Of a DNA stretch of 35,068 nucleotides, positions 8,473 to 16,405 are shown in pieces. The stretch covers positions 1 through 35,068 of the forward strand of contig NZ_JALJQZ010000037.1 of assembly GCF_022968395.1 (NCBI RefSeq). Reading direction: 5' to 3'. The number at the start of each line of letters is the position of its first letter. Position 1 is the stretch's first letter. Made by a program: the position numbers and the translations under genes. The notes under the pieces were generated by a model, which ran no database searches, was not told the origin of the DNA, and saw only the letters and a program-made list of their open reading frames with translations. The DNA is from Affinirhizobium lemnae. GTDB taxonomy: Bacteria; Pseudomonadota; Alphaproteobacteria; Rhizobiales; Rhizobiaceae.

Positions 8473-8961
8473 TCAGCGCCCCGCTGCCACGGCCGCAGCC
8501 TCAATCCAGGTCGATATATTGGTATAACCATCATCATTGACCCAGTCGTAGGTGCTGTAGAGGCTGCTGAACGGAACCTTCTTGCCATTCTTCTCGACAT
8601 GCCAGTAATCGAGAGGATTTTTTCCTTGAACGTCAGCTCCGAGTTGCGGATCTTTGATCCGGTGGATGTCGATGGCTAGGATGCCTTTCTTGAGTTCGTA
8701 GCTCCGCTTGATTTCGTGTCGTACCCATTCGCGGTCATAGGTTTCGGCGCCGAACAGCACTACCGTGACCGACGTCCCCTTGAGCTGCTCCTCAATCCAT
8801 TTCTCGATGCCACCGGCGCGCTTCTTAGCCTCCTCAAACTCGGCAGCATCGTAGAAGGGCTGTGCTTCACTATTTGCACGAACGACCCAGGAATTGCGCA
8901 CCTGAACGATGCGGCGAACATCACGCGCATAGTGAAAACTGAAGAAAACTTTCCGGGCCAT
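8473..8961 (-). CDS. ThsB-like TIR protein (DUF1863 family), first gene of the operon
   Basis: The 162-residue protein matches the ThsB TIR-like family: an N-terminal RKVFFSFHYARDVRRIVQVR, the central helix GIEKWIEEQLKGTSVTVVLF, and ETYDREWVRHEIKRSYELKKG. In Thoeris, ThsB senses phage infection and makes a cyclic ADP-ribose isomer that activates ThsA. The length is close to the family norm (about 150-200). An AAGGA site lies about ten bases before the ATG, and an AT-rich, promoter-like region sits upstream. The other three genes follow with gaps of 8, 2 and 9 bases, so all four should be one transcript. No ThsA homologue lies in the window, so this is Thoeris-like rather than Thoeris. Confidence 0.78.
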   Translation of the reverse strand: MARKVFFSFHYARDVRRIVQVRNSWVVRANSEAQPFYDAAEFEEAKKRAGGIEKWIEEQLKGTSVTVVLFGAETYDREWVRHEIKRSYELKKGILAIDIHRIKDPQLGADVQGKNPLDYWHVEKNGKKVPFSSLYSTYDWVNDDGYTNISTWIEAAAVAAGR

Positions 8962-9048
8962 ACGTTATTTCCTTATTACTTTTATACTATCTTGGTGTGT
9001 TTGTGCTGTTTCAGCACATCGAATGTGCGTTCTGCATCTGAAACGCAC
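8962..9048. promoter_or_regulatory. Promoter region of the TIR/SLOG operon with two inverted repeats
   Basis: Bases 8962-9000 are AT-rich compared with the flanks and, read on the minus strand, contain TAGTATAAAA about 15-20 bases before the ribosome binding site, a likely -10 area. Just beyond lie two dyads: GTGCTG-TTT-CAGCAC (9003-9017) and GTGCGTT (9025-9031) paired with AACGCAC (9042-9048). Either could be an operator for the TIR operon or a terminator for it or the reverse strand. From 9049 to 9131 I see nothing further except a possible half-site GATCAACAT at 9103-9111, which recurs at 16306-16314. Confidence 0.4.
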
Positions 9049-9131
9049 CCCTCCCGCCAGGATAGGCAGAATCGTTACAACGTATCCTAGCAGAGAAACA
9101 GTGATCAACATGCAGATCTTTCAACTTCATC

Positions 9132-9437
9132 GGCTTTGCCCATCCTGATCCGGTCCTGATGCCCGGCGCCCGCTTTCGCTAACGCCGGTCGGGCTGCTTG
9201 GGGGCGCTGCCCCCGGGCGCGGCGCAAGGGATGGCTGACGCTCGGCCGGGACGGTTTCCCCGGCCTTCCGCGCGGATGCGTGTTTCACACTCTCACCAAT
9301 GGTTTCGATCCGCTTGTGCAGGCCGGGTGATCCCCCTCCATCCCGGCCGCCCTTGCACCTTGCACCCCCCGGTCTCGGCGACGGCCAGGGTTGCAGCGCA
9401 GCGCTGCGCTCCAACCCATGCCAAAAGGATCAAGACC
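9132..9437 (+). promoter_or_regulatory. Repeated structured leader, copy A (before the ParB-like gene)
   Basis: This untranslated-looking leader is repeated at 14964-15251 before the DUF932 gene. Long blocks are nearly identical, including the region around TGCTTGGGGGCGCTGCCCC and the block around GCAGGCCGGGTGATCCCCCT. Three hairpins are apparent: GGGGGC-GCT-GCCCCC (9200-9214), GGCCGGG with CCCGGCC (about 9334-9361), and a terminal one, GGGTTG (9388-9393) with CAACCC (9412-9417), enclosing AGCGCA/TGCGCT. The last ends seven bases before the AAGGA ribosome binding site. One reading frame stays open through it from 9198, but the repetition before two unrelated proteins argues for an RNA or DNA element rather than coding sequence. 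Confidence 0.6.
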
Positions 9438-11465
9438 ATGACCAACACTGTTGATATGACCGCCACGGTTTCCGAAGCCCCCGCCAATGAGAACGGTGCG
9501 GTGCTGTTCATCCCGCTGAACAAGCTCAAGAAGTCGCCCCGCAACGCCCGCAAGACCCCGCACAGCCAAGCCCATATCGAGGCGCTGGCGGCCAGCATTG
9601 CCGCCAAAGGGATGCTGCAAAATCTGGTGGTGGAGCCGGAGACGAACGCGGAAGGCGAGCCGAGCGGCTGCTATTTCGTCACCATCGGTGAAGGCCGCAG
9701 GCTGGCGCAATTGCTGCGCGTGAAGCGCAAGCAGATCAAGAAGTCGGAAGCCATCCGCTGCGTTCTGGATACCGAGAACGACGCGGCGGAAATCTCCCTC
9801 GACGAGAACGTCACCCGCGAGGCCATGCACCCCGCCGATCAATATGAGCGCTTCCGGGAGTTGGCGGACAATCGCGGATGGGGCGCGGAAGAGATTGCCG
9901 CCCGGTTCGGCGTGACCCCGCATGTCGTCCGGCAGCGGATGCGTCTCGGCGCGGTCAGCCCGAAGCTGATGCAGGTCTATCGCGATGGCGGCTTGTCGCT
10001 GGATCAGTTGATGGCCTTCGCCATCACCGAGGATCACGACCGGCAGGAACAGGTGTTCGATAACCTGTCCTATAACCGCGAGCCGTGGATCATCCGGCGC
10101 GACCTGACCAAGATGAACGTGGAAGCCAGTGACCGGCGCGCACGTTTCGTCGGGACGGACGCCTATGCCGACGCGGGTGGCACGATCATCCGCGACCTCT
10201 TCGCCGAGGACCGGGGCGGCTATTTCGAGGATGCCGCGTTGCTGGACCGGCTTGTCATCAACAAGCTGGAAGGGATCGCCGCCGAGGTTCAGGCATCGGA
10301 GGGATGGAAGTGGACTTCGGTTCACATCGACTTTCCGCATGCGCACGGGATGCGCCGGACTTATCCGCATCCGGTGGACCTGTCTGAGGAAGACGCCGCT
10401 GCCTACGCCACCGCGCAGGAGGAATACGACCGCCTGTCGTCGGAATATGAAGGCTATGACGAACTCCCGGAGGAAGCGGACCAGCGGTTCGGGGAGTTGG
10501 AAGCAGAGATCGAGCGGATCGATGCCAAGCGTCATGCCTATGACGCCGACGAGATCGCACGCGGTGGCGTGTTCGTCATCCTGAACCATGACGGCACCGC
10601 CCGCATCGAACGGGGCTTCATCCGCGCCGAGGACGAAGCCCCGGAACCGGAGGGCGGCGATGATGGTGAAACCGTCAACGTCACCGAGGATGGGGAAATC
10701 GTCGGGGACGAGGATGATGGCGAGGACGCCGAACCGAACCCGGAAGATGAGGATGCCGGGGATGCGGGAAAGCCGCTGTCAGATGCCCTCATCCGCGATC
10801 TAACCGCGCATCGCACCCTTGGCCTGCGCCTCGCCCTTGGCGAGCAGCCGGACATGGCACTGGTCGCGGTGGTTCATGCGCTGGCGGCGCAGACCTTCTA
10901 TCGCGGCGGAGAAGCCTCCTGCCTCGAAATCCGGCTGACCAGCGCGTATCTGGCGTCCCACGCAGACGGGATCAAGGACACGCCTGCCGCGCAGGCGCTG
11001 GCGGATCGTCATGCCAGATGGGCGTCGGACATGCCGCGCGATGTGATGGACCTCTGGGCGTTCGTCGCCGGTCTCAACCATGCGAGCCTGATGGCCTTGC
11101 TCGCCCATTGTGCATCGCTGACCGTCAATGCGGTGCGGATACAGTGGGAGCAGAAGCCGAACGCCCGCGCGACGGCGGGAAAGCTGGCGAGCGCGGTGGC
11201 GCTGGACATGACGGCGCACTGGACCCCGACGACCCAGACCTATCTCGGTCGCGTGACTAAGGCGCATATCCTCGCCGCCGTCCGGGAAGGTGTCAGCGAC
11301 GAAGCCGCTGGACGGATCGAGGGCTTGAAGAAGCCGGAGATGGCGCAGGCAGCCGAACAGCTTCTGGCCGGAACGGGCTGGTTGCCGTCGCTGCTGCGCA
11401 CCGCACGGCCCGCAGGGCTGGACGCCGAGCCGGAAGCCGACGCCTACCTGCAAGCCGCCGAGTGA
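9438..11465 (+). CDS. ParB/Spo0J-like DNA-binding protein (large, element-borne)
   Basis: The 675-residue protein starts with a ParB-type N-terminal domain (VLFIPLNKLKKSPRNARK; GEGRRLAQL at about 83-91, matching the ParB CTPase/nuclease box) and a helix-turn-helix at about 150-170 (EEIAARFGVTPHVVRQRM). The middle, about 397-445, is strongly acidic. The C-terminal half is an alpha-helical domain typical of the long ParB-like proteins of alphaproteobacterial plasmids and ICEs, and is not part of chromosomal ParB. The start at 9438 is chosen over the upstream in-frame 9198 because an AAGGA site precedes it and the ParB homology begins there. It is far from the parA gene (18700), so it may serve in regulation or DNA processing rather than classic partition. 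Confidence 0.85.
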   Translation: MTNTVDMTATVSEAPANENGAVLFIPLNKLKKSPRNARKTPHSQAHIEALAASIAAKGMLQNLVVEPETNAEGEPSGCYFVTIGEGRRLAQLLRVKRKQIKKSEAIRCVLDTENDAAEISLDENVTREAMHPADQYERFRELADNRGWGAEEIAARFGVTPHVVRQRMRLGAVSPKLMQVYRDGGLSLDQLMAFAITEDHDRQEQVFDNLSYNREPWIIRRDLTKMNVEASDRRARFVGTDAYADAGGTIIRDLFAEDRGGYFEDAALLDRLVINKLEGIAAEVQASEGWKWTSVHIDFPHAHGMRRTYPHPVDLSEEDAAAYATAQEEYDRLSSEYEGYDELPEEADQRFGELEAEIERIDAKRHAYDADEIARGGVFVILNHDGTARIERGFIRAEDEAPEPEGGDDGETVNVTEDGEIVGDEDDGEDAEPNPEDEDAGDAGKPLSDALIRDLTAHRTLGLRLALGEQPDMALVAVVHALAAQTFYRGGEASCLEIRLTSAYLASHADGIKDTPAAQALADRHARWASDMPRDVMDLWAFVAGLNHASLMALLAHCASLTVNAVRIQWEQKPNARATAGKLASAVALDMTAHWTPTTQTYLGRVTKAHILAAVREGVSDEAAGRIEGLKKPEMAQAAEQLLAGTGWLPSLLRTARPAGLDAEPEADAYLQAAE

Positions 11466-11525
11466 GGCGGGGCCGGGATCGTATGAGCGGTCCCTGCCTT
11501 CCTTTCCGCCCACCCCAAAAATCGC

Positions 11526-11554
11526 GGTCGCGCGGGGATCGATCCCGCGCGACC
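11526..11554. terminator. Perfect GC-rich hairpin after the ParB-like gene
   Basis: GGTCGCGCGGG (11526-11536) and CCCGCGCGACC (11544-11554) are exact complements around a seven-base loop, 61 bases after the ParB-like stop. The 11-base stem would end or attenuate transcription before the membrane-protein gene. As the loop GATCGAT is itself palindromic, it could also be an operator. Confidence 0.55.
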
Positions 11555-11598
11555 GATCCGATGCCCTTCGCGGTCATCGGATTCAGGAGGATCGTTCG

Positions 11599-12015
11599 AT
11601 GATCGTGCTTATGCTCATGGCCGTCGCGCTCGTCGCCGGTCTTTGTGTCCTGGCCTATACGCTCGCCGTCTATGCGCTGCCCTTCATGCTCGGCGTCGAG
11701 GTCGCCAAATGGGCCTACGCCTCCGGCTCCGGCCTGATCGGTGCAGGACTGGTCGGGCTGGTGGCGGGCGCTGCCGCCTATGGCCTGCTGATCGTCCTAT
11801 TCATGGTGGTGCGCCCGCCGATCCTGCGCCTTGCCGTGGCGCTCGTCTTCGCCGTGCCCGCCGCCGTCGCGGGCTTCGCGCTGGTCCATGGCATCACCCG
11901 CGAGGCCGTACCGTCCGAAATCTGGCGCGTGCTCTTCTGCCTGATCGGGGGCGGTATCACCGGCATGTCGGCACTGATGCGACTGGCTGGTTCAACTGCC
12001 AGCACGTCAGTTTGA
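11599..12015 (+). CDS. Small multi-pass membrane protein
   Basis: The 138-residue product is very hydrophobic, with about four membrane segments: residues ~2-28, ~42-72, ~76-100 and ~108-130. AGGAGG precedes the ATG at the right distance. It has no recognisable catalytic motif and I cannot name the family. It sits between the ParB-like gene and the DUF262 insertion, probably as backbone. A role at the mating envelope or entry exclusion is possible, but this is inference from location only. Confidence 0.65.
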   Translation: MIVLMLMAVALVAGLCVLAYTLAVYALPFMLGVEVAKWAYASGSGLIGAGLVGLVAGAAAYGLLIVLFMVVRPPILRLAVALVFAVPAAVAGFALVHGITREAVPSEIWRVLFCLIGGGITGMSALMRLAGSTASTSV

Positions 12016-12080
12016 TCCGTATTGTAAAGACCTGCAAACGGAGCGCATCTGCGACTTGCAAGAATTGGCAAGACGCAGCC

Positions 12081-13748
12081 TCATTCGAATGAGACCGCTT
12101 CCTCTTCATAATCATCATCGCGGGCGGCCTGACCGTCCGTGTCGATCTGTCGGCTGATAATCCGCTTGCTCAATTCCTCACTGACCAGCCTCGCGCGCTC
12201 GGCTAGGAACGTGTCGTAATCGTTTTCCCATACTCCGAACCCGTCCAGATCGCCGATCAGGTGCGACGCCATCGTCGTCGCTAGTACTTTGTTCGATTTT
12301 TTAAACGTCTTCATGTAGGTCGCTGGCGGCTTGGCGCGGATTTCCCGCTTGTTCAAATAGTCATCGACGATGGTGATGTTGAGGATATTGTTGATCCGCC
12401 ATTCCTCGACATTCTTCTTGCCGAGGTAGGCGCGCGGGAAAAAGTGATGGTAATTCTTGCTGTTTGCCTGTTTCAGCCAGTAATTGCGGATACTGACGAT
12501 GGAATTGTCGCTGAACGATTTTGGCTGATGGAAGGCGTAAAGGCATAGGATCGCCTTGATTGAGCTTCGTCCGGCGTTGAACCAGCCGTTGTCGAGCAAG
12601 AAATCCGGCGAGATGTCCACCGCCCAATCATAGTCAGGTGACTTGTTATCCAGGATGCGGTCGATGCGTCGAACGTCTTGCGCGAGCTTGCTTTCGACAG
12701 CCGATGAATAGCGGCCGCCCAGCGAACAGCGCCAGAAGAAATCTTCCAGCAACGGGCGCTGATCGGCGGACGGCTTATCCGGGTGGTGGTAAAAGAAATA
12801 GGCGAACGGCACCAACAGCGTGTTGTACGGCAGCAGTTGCGACACCGGGATGCGGTAGCTGTTGCGGAAGAATTCCACGGCACGTTCGAACGCATCCACG
12901 GCACGCGGCCAAGTATCGATGAAGGCGACTTTGCCCAGCTTTAGGATCGTCTGCTTCTTGCAGTCTTTGGTCAGGATCAACGAGACCAGTTGCAGCAGCG
13001 TTGCATCCGAAACAGTCTCGTAATCGAGCGGTTCGAGCCTAGCGACCAGCTCCTCGAACTTCTCGGCCAGATCGAACTCACGCGACTCGTCATAGGTCTT
13101 CGCGACCATGATCTCGAACACGCTAAGCGGCTTTCCGCCCACATTGATGCGCGTGAAGATTTCGGTGGCGACATCGATCGGCACGTCCTTCACGAGGATG
13201 ATCGAGAAATCATAGGACTCGATCCGGCGGCGGTATTCCGACAGCCGCTCATGATAGCAAGCAGGATAAGCAGCGAGTTGCTGGAAACTCCCGTGGATGA
13301 GGTCTCGCAGCCTGATCCATGTCCCCTCCACCAGATCGCCGACTTCGGTCACGACGATCTGATCATCTTCTCCGGTGTCCAGTGTGATGAACATATCCGC
13401 AAAATCATCGGTCTTGCCCGAGTTGCGTTCGACTTTTATCCCACGTAGCGAAGCATACAGGCTGGTAAGGCGCTGTTGGCCATCGAGCACGAACGAAACG
13501 GTTTCCCCGTCCTTTGGCTCCGGCAGAGGCGTGTTGCCGAGATCGCGGACGCTGCGCAGCCGGTCCTTCGTCGACCAAAAGATGAACGTACCGACCGGAT
13601 AACCCTTGAGAATACTGTCGAGCAGTGCGGCAGATTTCTGCATCGTCCATACGAAGTCGCGCTGGAACTGAGGAATCTTGACCTGACCACGCTCAATGTC
13701 CGTCAGAAGATTGGTGTAGTTCGAGTGTGTCGGACTTGGCAGTATCAT
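12081..13748 (-). CDS. DUF262 (GmrSD-like) protein with C-terminal HNH-like motif
   Basis: The 555-residue protein has the DUF262 signature: IPQFQRDFVW (about 25-34), LLDSILKGYPVGTFIFW, and the DGQQR motif at 89-93 (FVLDGQQRLTSLY). Near the C-terminus lies NYHHFFPRAYL (His434/His435), like the DUF1524 HNH region. DUF262-DUF1524 proteins include the type IV enzyme GmrSD, which uses nucleotide hydrolysis in cutting modified phage DNA, so a restriction role is likely. ATG 13748 is preferred to an in-frame ATG at 13814, as AAGGGGGAA lies upstream and family homology begins there. It is antisense to the backbone, and looks like defence cargo inserted between the membrane-protein gene and DUF736. 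Confidence 0.8.
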   Translation of the reverse strand: MILPSPTHSNYTNLLTDIERGQVKIPQFQRDFVWTMQKSAALLDSILKGYPVGTFIFWSTKDRLRSVRDLGNTPLPEPKDGETVSFVLDGQQRLTSLYASLRGIKVERNSGKTDDFADMFITLDTGEDDQIVVTEVGDLVEGTWIRLRDLIHGSFQQLAAYPACYHERLSEYRRRIESYDFSIILVKDVPIDVATEIFTRINVGGKPLSVFEIMVAKTYDESREFDLAEKFEELVARLEPLDYETVSDATLLQLVSLILTKDCKKQTILKLGKVAFIDTWPRAVDAFERAVEFFRNSYRIPVSQLLPYNTLLVPFAYFFYHHPDKPSADQRPLLEDFFWRCSLGGRYSSAVESKLAQDVRRIDRILDNKSPDYDWAVDISPDFLLDNGWFNAGRSSIKAILCLYAFHQPKSFSDNSIVSIRNYWLKQANSKNYHHFFPRAYLGKKNVEEWRINNILNITIVDDYLNKREIRAKPPATYMKTFKKSNKVLATTMASHLIGDLDGFGVWENDYDTFLAERARLVSEELSKRIISRQIDTDGQAARDDDYEEEAVSFE

Positions 13749-14541
13749 CCGGTTATTCCCCCTTGCCCCTATGATGGCCTGAAGCAGTTTATGCGAACAA
13801 TTTATGTTGCACAAAGCGAGTCGAGGCGAGGGGCAATCTGGCGTTGCCCTTCAGGCCGCGCTCTTGGCTGCGCCGGAACCACGCCCAGGCGCGTTTCCGC
13901 CATTCGGCTTCGATCGCTAACGTAAGGGTGCGGTAGCGACGCATGAAGCCCCGCATTGGCGGGGGCACGAAGGTCACTCGCCTCAATCACCGACGTTGCG
14001 AAATCCGATTGAGCAAACCGCGTCGCCCGTCCGTCATCCCGGTGGGGATTGTGGCGGGAGCGGCGATTCACCAGCATGACTAAAGCCGAGAATGCGGACG
14101 GAGCAGGCTGCTCCACGCAGGCGCTTCGATCTATGGCGCTGGCAACCATGAGCGGGAGCGCAGTTCTCTCCGTATGATCGGGTCCGGCCAATCGCTTCGG
14201 CCCAGGACAACCATGCCGGTGATGCCGTCCGTCAATCTCGTGATGTGATAGGTGCCCAATCGCGTTGTCACATCTCTACCGTTCTGCAGAGCGCGCTTAC
14301 GGCGTCCTCGAAGGGCTTTGGACTGACCGGAGACCGGCTGCGCCTCGATCATCCTCCCGCAACGACCGCCGTCAGCTTTTTTCCGCCGCGCGCGAGCGCG
14401 CTTTGCATCTCGAAGCAAAAAAGGCCGTCGCCGGCCGCCCTCCATTGCATTCCGGCCCTTTGGGTGCGGGCTGATCGTCCCCGGTCGCACGACCGCCATC
14501 GAGGTCGCGATAGGCGCGGCCCGAGCAACGGAGTAACGACA
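13749..14541. other. Long intergenic region with at most a small doubtful ORF
   Basis: No convincing gene fills these ~790 bases. A minus-strand frame at 14131-14271 with a GTG start would encode 46 residues beginning [16 protein letters not shown] and containing [14 protein letters not shown]. It reads like protein but has only a weak binding site and I do not recognise it. Another minus-strand stretch (13789-13986) encodes a Trp/Arg-rich peptide with no good start. The last ~200 bases lead into DUF736 and presumably hold its promoter. The region may be a scar from insertion of the DUF262 cargo. Confidence 0.35.
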
Positions 14542-14856
14542 ATGGCGACCATCGGCACCTTTACCAAGACCGCGAACGGCGAGTTCACCGGCACGGTCAA
14601 AACCCTGACCCTTAACGTCAAGGCCAAGTTCGTCCCCACCGACGGCGACAGCGAGCGTGGCCCCGACTATCGGATCGTCACCAGCGCCACGGAGTTCGGC
14701 GCTGCCTGGAAGAAGACCGCCCGCGAAACCGGCCGCGAATATCTCTCGGTCAAGCTGGACGATCCGAGCTTCCCGGCCCCGATCTACGCCAGCCTGGTCG
14801 AGGACGAGGGTGGCGAGGTTCACAACCTCATCTGGTCCCGCCGCAACGGCGACTGA
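14542..14856 (+). CDS. DUF736 family protein (first copy)
   Basis: The 104-residue protein is a typical DUF736 member: [20 protein letters not shown], a central RGPDYRIV, the [20 protein letters not shown] core and a C-terminal NLIWSR. The family is small, cytosolic, common on alphaproteobacterial plasmids and ICEs, and of unknown function. The start is fixed by GGAG ten bases upstream and by the family N-terminus. An in-frame extension to 14245 does not look coding. A diverged second copy lies at 20726. Confidence 0.9.
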   Translation: MATIGTFTKTANGEFTGTVKTLTLNVKAKFVPTDGDSERGPDYRIVTSATEFGAAWKKTARETGREYLSVKLDDPSFPAPIYASLVEDEGGEVHNLIWSRRNGD

Positions 14857-14872
14857 GGCCGGGCCACCTTCC

Positions 14873-14899
14873 GAAGCCCCGCTCGCGCAGCGGGGCTTC
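14873..14899 (+). terminator. Rho-independent-type hairpin after DUF736
   Basis: GAAGCCCCGCT (14873-14883) and AGCGGGGCTTC (14889-14899) form a perfect 11-base stem with a five-base loop, 17 bases after the DUF736 stop. The following bases have only a short T-rich stretch, but the placement is classic for a terminator. Confidence 0.7.
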
Positions 14900-14963
14900 G
14901 TCATGCTTATCTTCCGCTTTTCAGGGAATACGGCAATCAGGATGGGCGATTTGCAGGAAAGCT

Positions 14964-15251
14964 GGCTTTGCACAACCTGATCCGGTCTTCGTGCCCGGCG
15001 CCCGCTGGCGCTCATGCCGGGCAGTTGCTTGGGGGCGCTGCCCCCTGGCGCGGCGCAAGGGATCGCTGACGCTCGGCCGGGACGGTTTCCCCGACCTTCC
15101 TCCACGTCGTTCCACCGTTCCGTGCAGGCCGGGTGATCCCCCTCCATCCCGGTCGCCCTTGCACCTTGCACCCCCCGGTCTCGCCGACGGGCAGGGTTTC
15201 AGCGCGGCGCTTCCCGCTGCGCGGAAACCCAAGCCCAAGAGGATCAAGACC
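14964..15251 (+). promoter_or_regulatory. Repeated structured leader, copy B (before DUF932)
   Basis: This is the partner of the leader at 9132-9437. It keeps the GGGGGC-GCT-GCCCCC hairpin (15031-15045) and the GGCCGGG stem, where the 3' side is CCCGGTC and still pairs through G-U. The terminal hairpin has GGGTTTC (15194-15200) with GAAACCC (15224-15230) and an inner GCGCGGCG/CGCTGCGC stem. Its sixth pair is T-A where copy A has G-C, so pairing is preserved although both bases changed. Both copies end in AGGATCAAGACCATGACC across the start codon. A shared regulator or RNA-level control of the two genes is inferred. Confidence 0.6.
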
Positions 15252-16097
15252 ATGACCTATCATCACCTCGCCACCCGGTTCGGCCGCAACGCGCACCAGA
15301 TCAGCGGGCGCGAAGCCCTCGACAACGAAGCCCTGTTTCGCCACGTCCCGTCTGTGTTCGCCCGTGAAGCGCATGACAGCCGGTCGGAGCGTTACGTCTA
15401 TGTCCCCACCATCGATATCGTGGAAGGCTTGCGTCGGGAAGGATGGTTTCCGTTCTTCGCCGTGCAGGCGGTGCCGCGCGATGGTGACCGCATCGGGCAC
15501 GCCAAGCATATGCTGCGCCTGCGCCGGGATGACGGCATCGGCAAGCCCGAGGCAGCGGAAGTCATCATCGTCAATTCGCATGACGGAACGTCCAGCTACC
15601 AGATGTTTGCGGGCGTGCTTCGTTTCGTCTGCACCAATTCGATGATTGCTGGCGAGCGGTTCGAGGAAGTCCGCGTCCCTCACACGGGACGCATTCAGGA
15701 TCAGATTATCGAAGGTGTCTACACGGTCGCGGAAGACTTCCCGCGCCTGATCGACGCCACCGAGACGATGAAGGAAACCCGGCTTTCGCAGGCCGAGCAG
15801 ACAGTCTTGGCCGAAGCCAGTCTTGTCGCCCGTTATGGCGAGGAGGAAAGTCCCATCCGCCCGGACCAGATCATCCAGCCGCGCCGCCGCGAGGATGTCG
15901 GGCAAAGTCTGTGGCAGACCTTCAACGTCATTCAGGAAAACCTCATCCGGGGCGGTCTTACCGGACGCCGCCAGACCGCTGATGGCCGCGTCCGCCGCAG
16001 CCAGACCCGCACCATCAACGGCATCGACCAGAATGTCGGACTGAACCGCGCGCTATGGACACTGGCCGAGGGAATGCAGCGAATCAAAGCCGCCTGA
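15252..16097 (+). CDS. DUF932 domain protein
   Basis: The 281-residue protein is a DUF932 member, recognised by the N-terminal FRHVPSVFAREAHDSRSERY, the middle FFAVQAVPRDGDRIGHAKHM and the conserved GVLRFVCTNSMIAGE and VYTVAEDF segments. The family is carried by phages, plasmids and ICEs and has been linked to YfjQ-like and phage-recombination contexts; its activity is not established. The start at 15252 has an AGGA site seven to ten bases upstream, and the frame extending left to 14991 is the leader repeat. It is followed by a group of hairpins, so it is probably transcribed alone. Confidence 0.88.
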   Translation: MTYHHLATRFGRNAHQISGREALDNEALFRHVPSVFAREAHDSRSERYVYVPTIDIVEGLRREGWFPFFAVQAVPRDGDRIGHAKHMLRLRRDDGIGKPEAAEVIIVNSHDGTSSYQMFAGVLRFVCTNSMIAGERFEEVRVPHTGRIQDQIIEGVYTVAEDFPRLIDATETMKETRLSQAEQTVLAEASLVARYGEEESPIRPDQIIQPRRREDVGQSLWQTFNVIQENLIRGGLTGRRQTADGRVRRSQTRTINGIDQNVGLNRALWTLAEGMQRIKAA

Positions 16098-16106
16098 CTT
16101 TCCGCC

Positions 16107-16248
16107 AAGCCGTGGAGCCGGAAACCCGGTTTCACGGCTTTACGCTTGCCCACATCTGCGTGAACCAGAATTTGCGCCGATCCGCTTGTGCGGATCGGCT
16201 GGTTTCCGTCTGCGCGGACATAATGCGGCTCGCCGGGCACGGCCCGGC
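16107..16248 (+). repeat. Cluster of three hairpins downstream of DUF932
   Basis: Three stems follow each other within 142 bases: AAGCCGTG/CACGGCTT (16107-16114 with 16133-16140), GCCGATCCGC-TTGT-GCGGATCGGC (16176-16199) and GCCGGGC-ACG-GCCCGGC (16232-16248). The first lies ten bases past the DUF932 stop and may be its terminator. The other two are not needed for that and could belong to a small RNA or protein-binding sites. No coding sequence is evident here. Confidence 0.5.
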
Positions 16249-16290
16249 TCGCCAAAGACTGTCGAAAATGATAGGAAGTATTAACCAATA

Positions 16291-16311
16291 TTGATCGTGC
16301 TACGCGATCAA
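16291..16311. promoter_or_regulatory. LysR-type dyad upstream of the fseA-like gene
   Basis: TTGATCG (16291-16297) and CGATCAA (16305-16311) are exact complements with seven bases between them. The core also fits ATC-N9-GAT and T-N11-A, forms typical of LysR-family binding sites. It sits in an AT-rich stretch about 95 bases before the fseA-like start. In ICEMlSymR7A the equivalent genes are activated by the quorum-sensing regulator TraR. No TraR is seen here, so a LysR-type input, perhaps the protein encoded at 26185, is an attractive alternative. Confidence 0.45.
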
Positions 16312-16405
16312 CATATCTGCAAACACCGTCTCCAAATATTACCCTGAGTTGAGCATCCTCGTTTCTCTATATCGCTTGATACGCGATGTGATCGAGGGTG
16401 ACGCC

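Noticed and set aside
6015..8961. Calling the operon a standard Thoeris system
   Set aside because: There is no SIR2-SLOG ThsA gene or membrane ThsA variant; the SLOG protein stands alone and extra TIR proteins are present.
9198..9437. In-frame N-terminal extension of the ParB-like protein
   Set aside because: The segment is repeated before DUF932, has no own binding site, and ParB homology begins only after ATG 9438.
9285..10589. 434-codon minus-strand frame
   Set aside because: It is a GC-rich shadow of the ParB-like gene.
14131..15171. Long minus-strand frame across DUF736 and leader B
   Set aside because: It runs antisense to the well-supported DUF736 gene and the leader repeat; the product has no recognisable domain. 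Only its last 46 codons look faintly protein-like.
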